Origin: CAXMNX01 sp964194845
Lineage (GTDB): Bacteria; Pseudomonadota; Alphaproteobacteria; Rhodobacterales; Rhodobacteraceae
Assembly: GCA_964194845.1 (NCBI GenBank)
Contig: CAXMNX010000006.1
Span: forward strand, 1 to 15,592
Reading direction: 5' to 3'
DNA: 15,592 nucleotides
In this document: positions 14,349 to 15,592 of the stretch, in pieces
Position numbering within the stretch: the first letter of the stretch is position 1
How the letters are laid out: every line of letters starts with the position of its first letter
Notes under the pieces: generated by a model
What the model was told of the DNA's origin: nothing
Seen by the model: the letters and a program-made list of their open reading frames with translations, nothing else
Databases searched by the model: none
Made by a program: the position numbers and the translations under genes

Positions 14349-14430
14349 TTATTCGGCGCGATTATATTTGCCATTTGGCGCTATTCGGCGCGATTTATTT
14401 TGGCGTCGGCGCTATTTACGGCGCGTTTTC
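14349..14430. repeat. Iteron-like repeats of about 31-32 bp ahead of the HTH gene
   Basis: TATTCGGCGCG occurs at 14350-14360 and 14382-14392, and the variant TATTTACGGCGCG at 14413-14425. Units are spaced 31-32 bp apart and each is followed by a T-rich stretch. They occupy the gap (14268-14506) before the excisionase-like gene and probably form its control region or an iteron-type binding array. Three units only. Confidence 0.6.
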
Positions 14431-14506
14431 AACAACTTAAATTATCCTCCAGTATCCATATGAAGCCAGGGGGCGGTCTCTTGGTAGCAATGCCGGAGGG
14501 AAAAAA

Positions 14507-14689
14507 TTGGCCAAGCGCTATTACAAAATTCCAGAAGCAGTTGAATACAGCGGCGAGAGCCGCAGCGTTCTTTATGAAGAGCATAAGCGCGGAAAATTGG
14601 TCTTCACCAAGTTCGGTAGTGCGACGAGGATCGAGCGTTGTGACCTCGACGCATATTTGGACGCCAAGGGCGTCAAGGTGGCGGCGTAA
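14507..14689 (+). CDS. AlpA/excisionase-like HTH protein (TTG start)
   Basis: 60 residues, MAKRYYKIPEAVEYSGESRSVLYEEHKRGKLVFTKFGSATRIERCDLDAYLDAKGVKVAA. This is the MerR-like HTH_17 fold: helix-turn-helix in KIPEAVEYSGESRSVLYEEHKRGKL, wing TKFGSATRIERCDLDAYL. Such proteins act as excisionase (Xis) or as activator of integrase genes in integrative elements. The TTG start is supported by GGAGGG at 14495-14500, six bases upstream, the best ribosome site in the element. Its stop overlaps the next start (TAATG). The longer ORF in another frame (14292-14720) is a shadow. Confidence 0.82.
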   Translation: MAKRYYKIPEAVEYSGESRSVLYEEHKRGKLVFTKFGSATRIERCDLDAYLDAKGVKVAA

Positions 14690-14841
14690 TGTCAGACACC
14701 AGCCCGAATTCCTGGCGTGACTTTCATCCATTTCCATTGACGAAAGCTCAAAAGGAACTGCTCGATTTTTACAATACACATCGTGCGCCGCGCCCGATCG
14801 GCACCGACAACCAAAACAAAGGGGTCGTCGAGGCATGGTAA
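14689..14841 (+). CDS. Small unknown protein, 50 residues
   Basis: ATG 14689 uses the last A of the upstream TAA (TAATG). The protein begins MSDTSPNSWRDFHPFPLTKAQ, continues with a short helix (KELLDFYNTHR), then a proline/charged tail ending GVVEAW. No family recognised, no signal peptide and no membrane segment. The case for a real gene is the exact junctions on both sides: TAATG upstream and a 7-base overlap with the next ATG at 14835. With no separate ribosome site it would depend on coupling. It falls below common ORF length cut-offs. Confidence 0.6.
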   Translation: MSDTSPNSWRDFHPFPLTKAQKELLDFYNTHRAPRPIGTDNQNKGVVEAW

Positions 14842-15221
14842 AGCTGAAGGATCATATCTCGGACAACCACCGCCGCGCCAGCAAGATGCTGGCCTGCACG
14901 TTACACGCCGACAGCGTTGAAACATGGTCGGAAGCAGCTGTGGTGTGGCGCGCGCGTCTGACAGACACGGAACGTGCTGCGCTGGCCTTCAGCGTTCTGA
15001 CGTCGCTCAATTCAGATCACCGCGAGTGGGTTTGCGAGGCTGTATTTGATGGCCCTGAAATGCCCGCCGTTCCTTTGATATCAGCAATGGATGAAGCGGC
15101 GAATTGGGCCGATTGGGCGGACTATCCGTCAATCAAAGCCTGCACGCTTGCCGGATTCAACCGACTGACGCTCGGAGATCAAGTTGCCTTCGCGGAACAT
15201 ATCACCCGGAGCGCGGCATGA
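14835..15221 (+). CDS. Unknown element protein, 128 residues
   Basis: ATG 14835 overlaps the preceding small ORF, and the stop overlaps the next ATG (ATGA at 15218-15221). The sequence is predicted soluble, mostly helical and tryptophan-rich (SVETWSEAAVVWRARLTDTERAALAFSVLTSL, then EAANWADWADYPSIKACTLAGFNRLT). I do not recognise the family; short proteins of this composition are common in prophages and integrative elements of Rhodobacteraceae, but that says nothing on function. Confidence 0.7.
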   Translation: MVKLKDHISDNHRRASKMLACTLHADSVETWSEAAVVWRARLTDTERAALAFSVLTSLNSDHREWVCEAVFDGPEMPAVPLISAMDEAANWADWADYPSIKACTLAGFNRLTLGDQVAFAEHITRSAA

Positions 15222-15592
15222 ACGTTTTTACACCAAGCCGTAAAACTGGCAGACCGCGTGGCTACATCGAGAATTACAGTCCGCAAAAAAAGACCCAGGA
15301 ACTCTTGGGTCAGGTTAACTTGGTTCTTGACGAATACCGTGCCTACTGGCCTCTAACCTGTCGACAGATTTTCTATCGTTTGGTCGGCGCTCATGATTTT
15401 CCGAAGTGGGAAAACGACTACTCTCGCCTGTGCCATCATCTCGCCAACGCCCGCCGAGCGCGGTTGATATCGTTCAACGCAATTCGTGACGATGGTGTCT
15501 CGACATATCACCGAGATCACTTTGAGGACCGTGATGCCTTTCTTCGCCACGTCCGCGAACTCGGCGAAAATTACACGCGAGACAAACTTGCG
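15218..15592 (+). CDS. Unknown element protein, N-terminal part only; possible Spo11/TopoVI-A-like
   Basis: Open from ATG 15218 to the window edge (125 codons), overlapping the previous gene by four bases. After a basic, disordered-looking start (SRKTGRPRGYIENYSPQKK) comes a helix (TQELLGQVNLVLDEY), then LTCRQIFYRLVGAHDFPKWENDYSRLCHHLANARRARLISFNAIRDDGV. The RQIFYRLV plus AR-x-G/R-LI-F-AI-DD layout recalls winged-helix regions of stand-alone topoisomerase VI A/Spo11-like proteins in mobile elements, where a Toprim domain would follow. That assignment is tentative because the C-terminus is missing. A replication- or recombination-related role would suit its place. Confidence 0.6.
   Translation, partial: MNVFTPSRKTGRPRGYIENYSPQKKTQELLGQVNLVLDEYRAYWPLTCRQIFYRLVGAHDFPKWENDYSRLCHHLANARRARLISFNAIRDDGVSTYHRDHFEDRDAFLRHVRELGENYTRDKLA

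Noticed and set aside
14349..14430. CRISPR array
   Set aside because: The 31-32 bp period is short, the units are imperfect and contiguous, there are no unique spacers and no cas genes.
14292..14720. 142-codon frame overlapping the HTH gene
   Set aside because: It runs through the repeat region and across the better supported TTG-started HTH gene. Its translation follows the repeats and has no protein-like character.

Overview
The window looks like a piece of chromosome from a marine Roseobacter-type alphaproteobacterium (Rhodobacteraceae). The evidence is GC-rich coding sequence, a short CMD/glutaredoxin/TetR set, a RatA/Coq10-like START protein, LipA, a DUF6456 helix-turn-helix protein of the kind common in that family, and cytochrome c' next to a membrane-anchored diheme cytochrome c. 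These are family-level judgements made by eye; no search was run.

Layout. Positions 1-11075 are core-like. They hold the 3' end of a CinA/PncC amidohydrolase (1-396), an AmtB ammonium channel without an adjacent glnK (545-1726), and a 62-residue DUF1059 protein behind a perfect 14-bp palindrome (1857-2045). A minus-strand run follows: TetR, an AhpD-like carboxymuconolactone decarboxylase family protein, and glutaredoxin (3511 to 2085). The same operator-like sequence lies before both the regulator and the enzyme. Next come an overlapping RatA/Coq10-like and MmgE/PrpD pair (5292 to 3581), divergent hypoxanthine phosphoribosyltransferase (5362-5895), a secreted beta-barrel-like protein (6036-6899), a LysR regulator (minus), cytochrome c' and a diheme cytochrome c (plus), lipA (minus), an AqpZ-type aquaporin (plus) and a DUF6456 regulator (minus, ending at 11073).

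Three neighbouring genes at 6904-9233 each carry one apparent lesion. The LysR frame has a stop at codon 2, cytochrome c' has ACG where a start is expected, and the diheme cytochrome has a +1 shift in a G run. This is either a decaying respiratory locus or a cluster of sequence errors.

From about 12150 rightward the window enters an integrated element. It has an arm-domain (DUF4102-type) tyrosine integrase behind repeated GTCCCCCA boxes, then an unknown 240-residue protein whose 3' end is tandemly duplicated. A repeat-rich control region follows (14349-14430), then a tightly overlapping four-gene run: a TTG-started AlpA/excisionase-like HTH protein, a 50-residue protein too short for routine ORF calling, a 128-residue unknown, and the start of a larger protein running off the right edge. 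That last N-terminus has a RQIFYRLV-type segment that may belong to a Spo11/TopoVI-A-like family. The element's right end is outside the window.

The most interesting material is the TetR/thiol-enzyme unit with two matching operators, the damaged cytochrome locus, and the unknown overlapping gene set of the integrative element.
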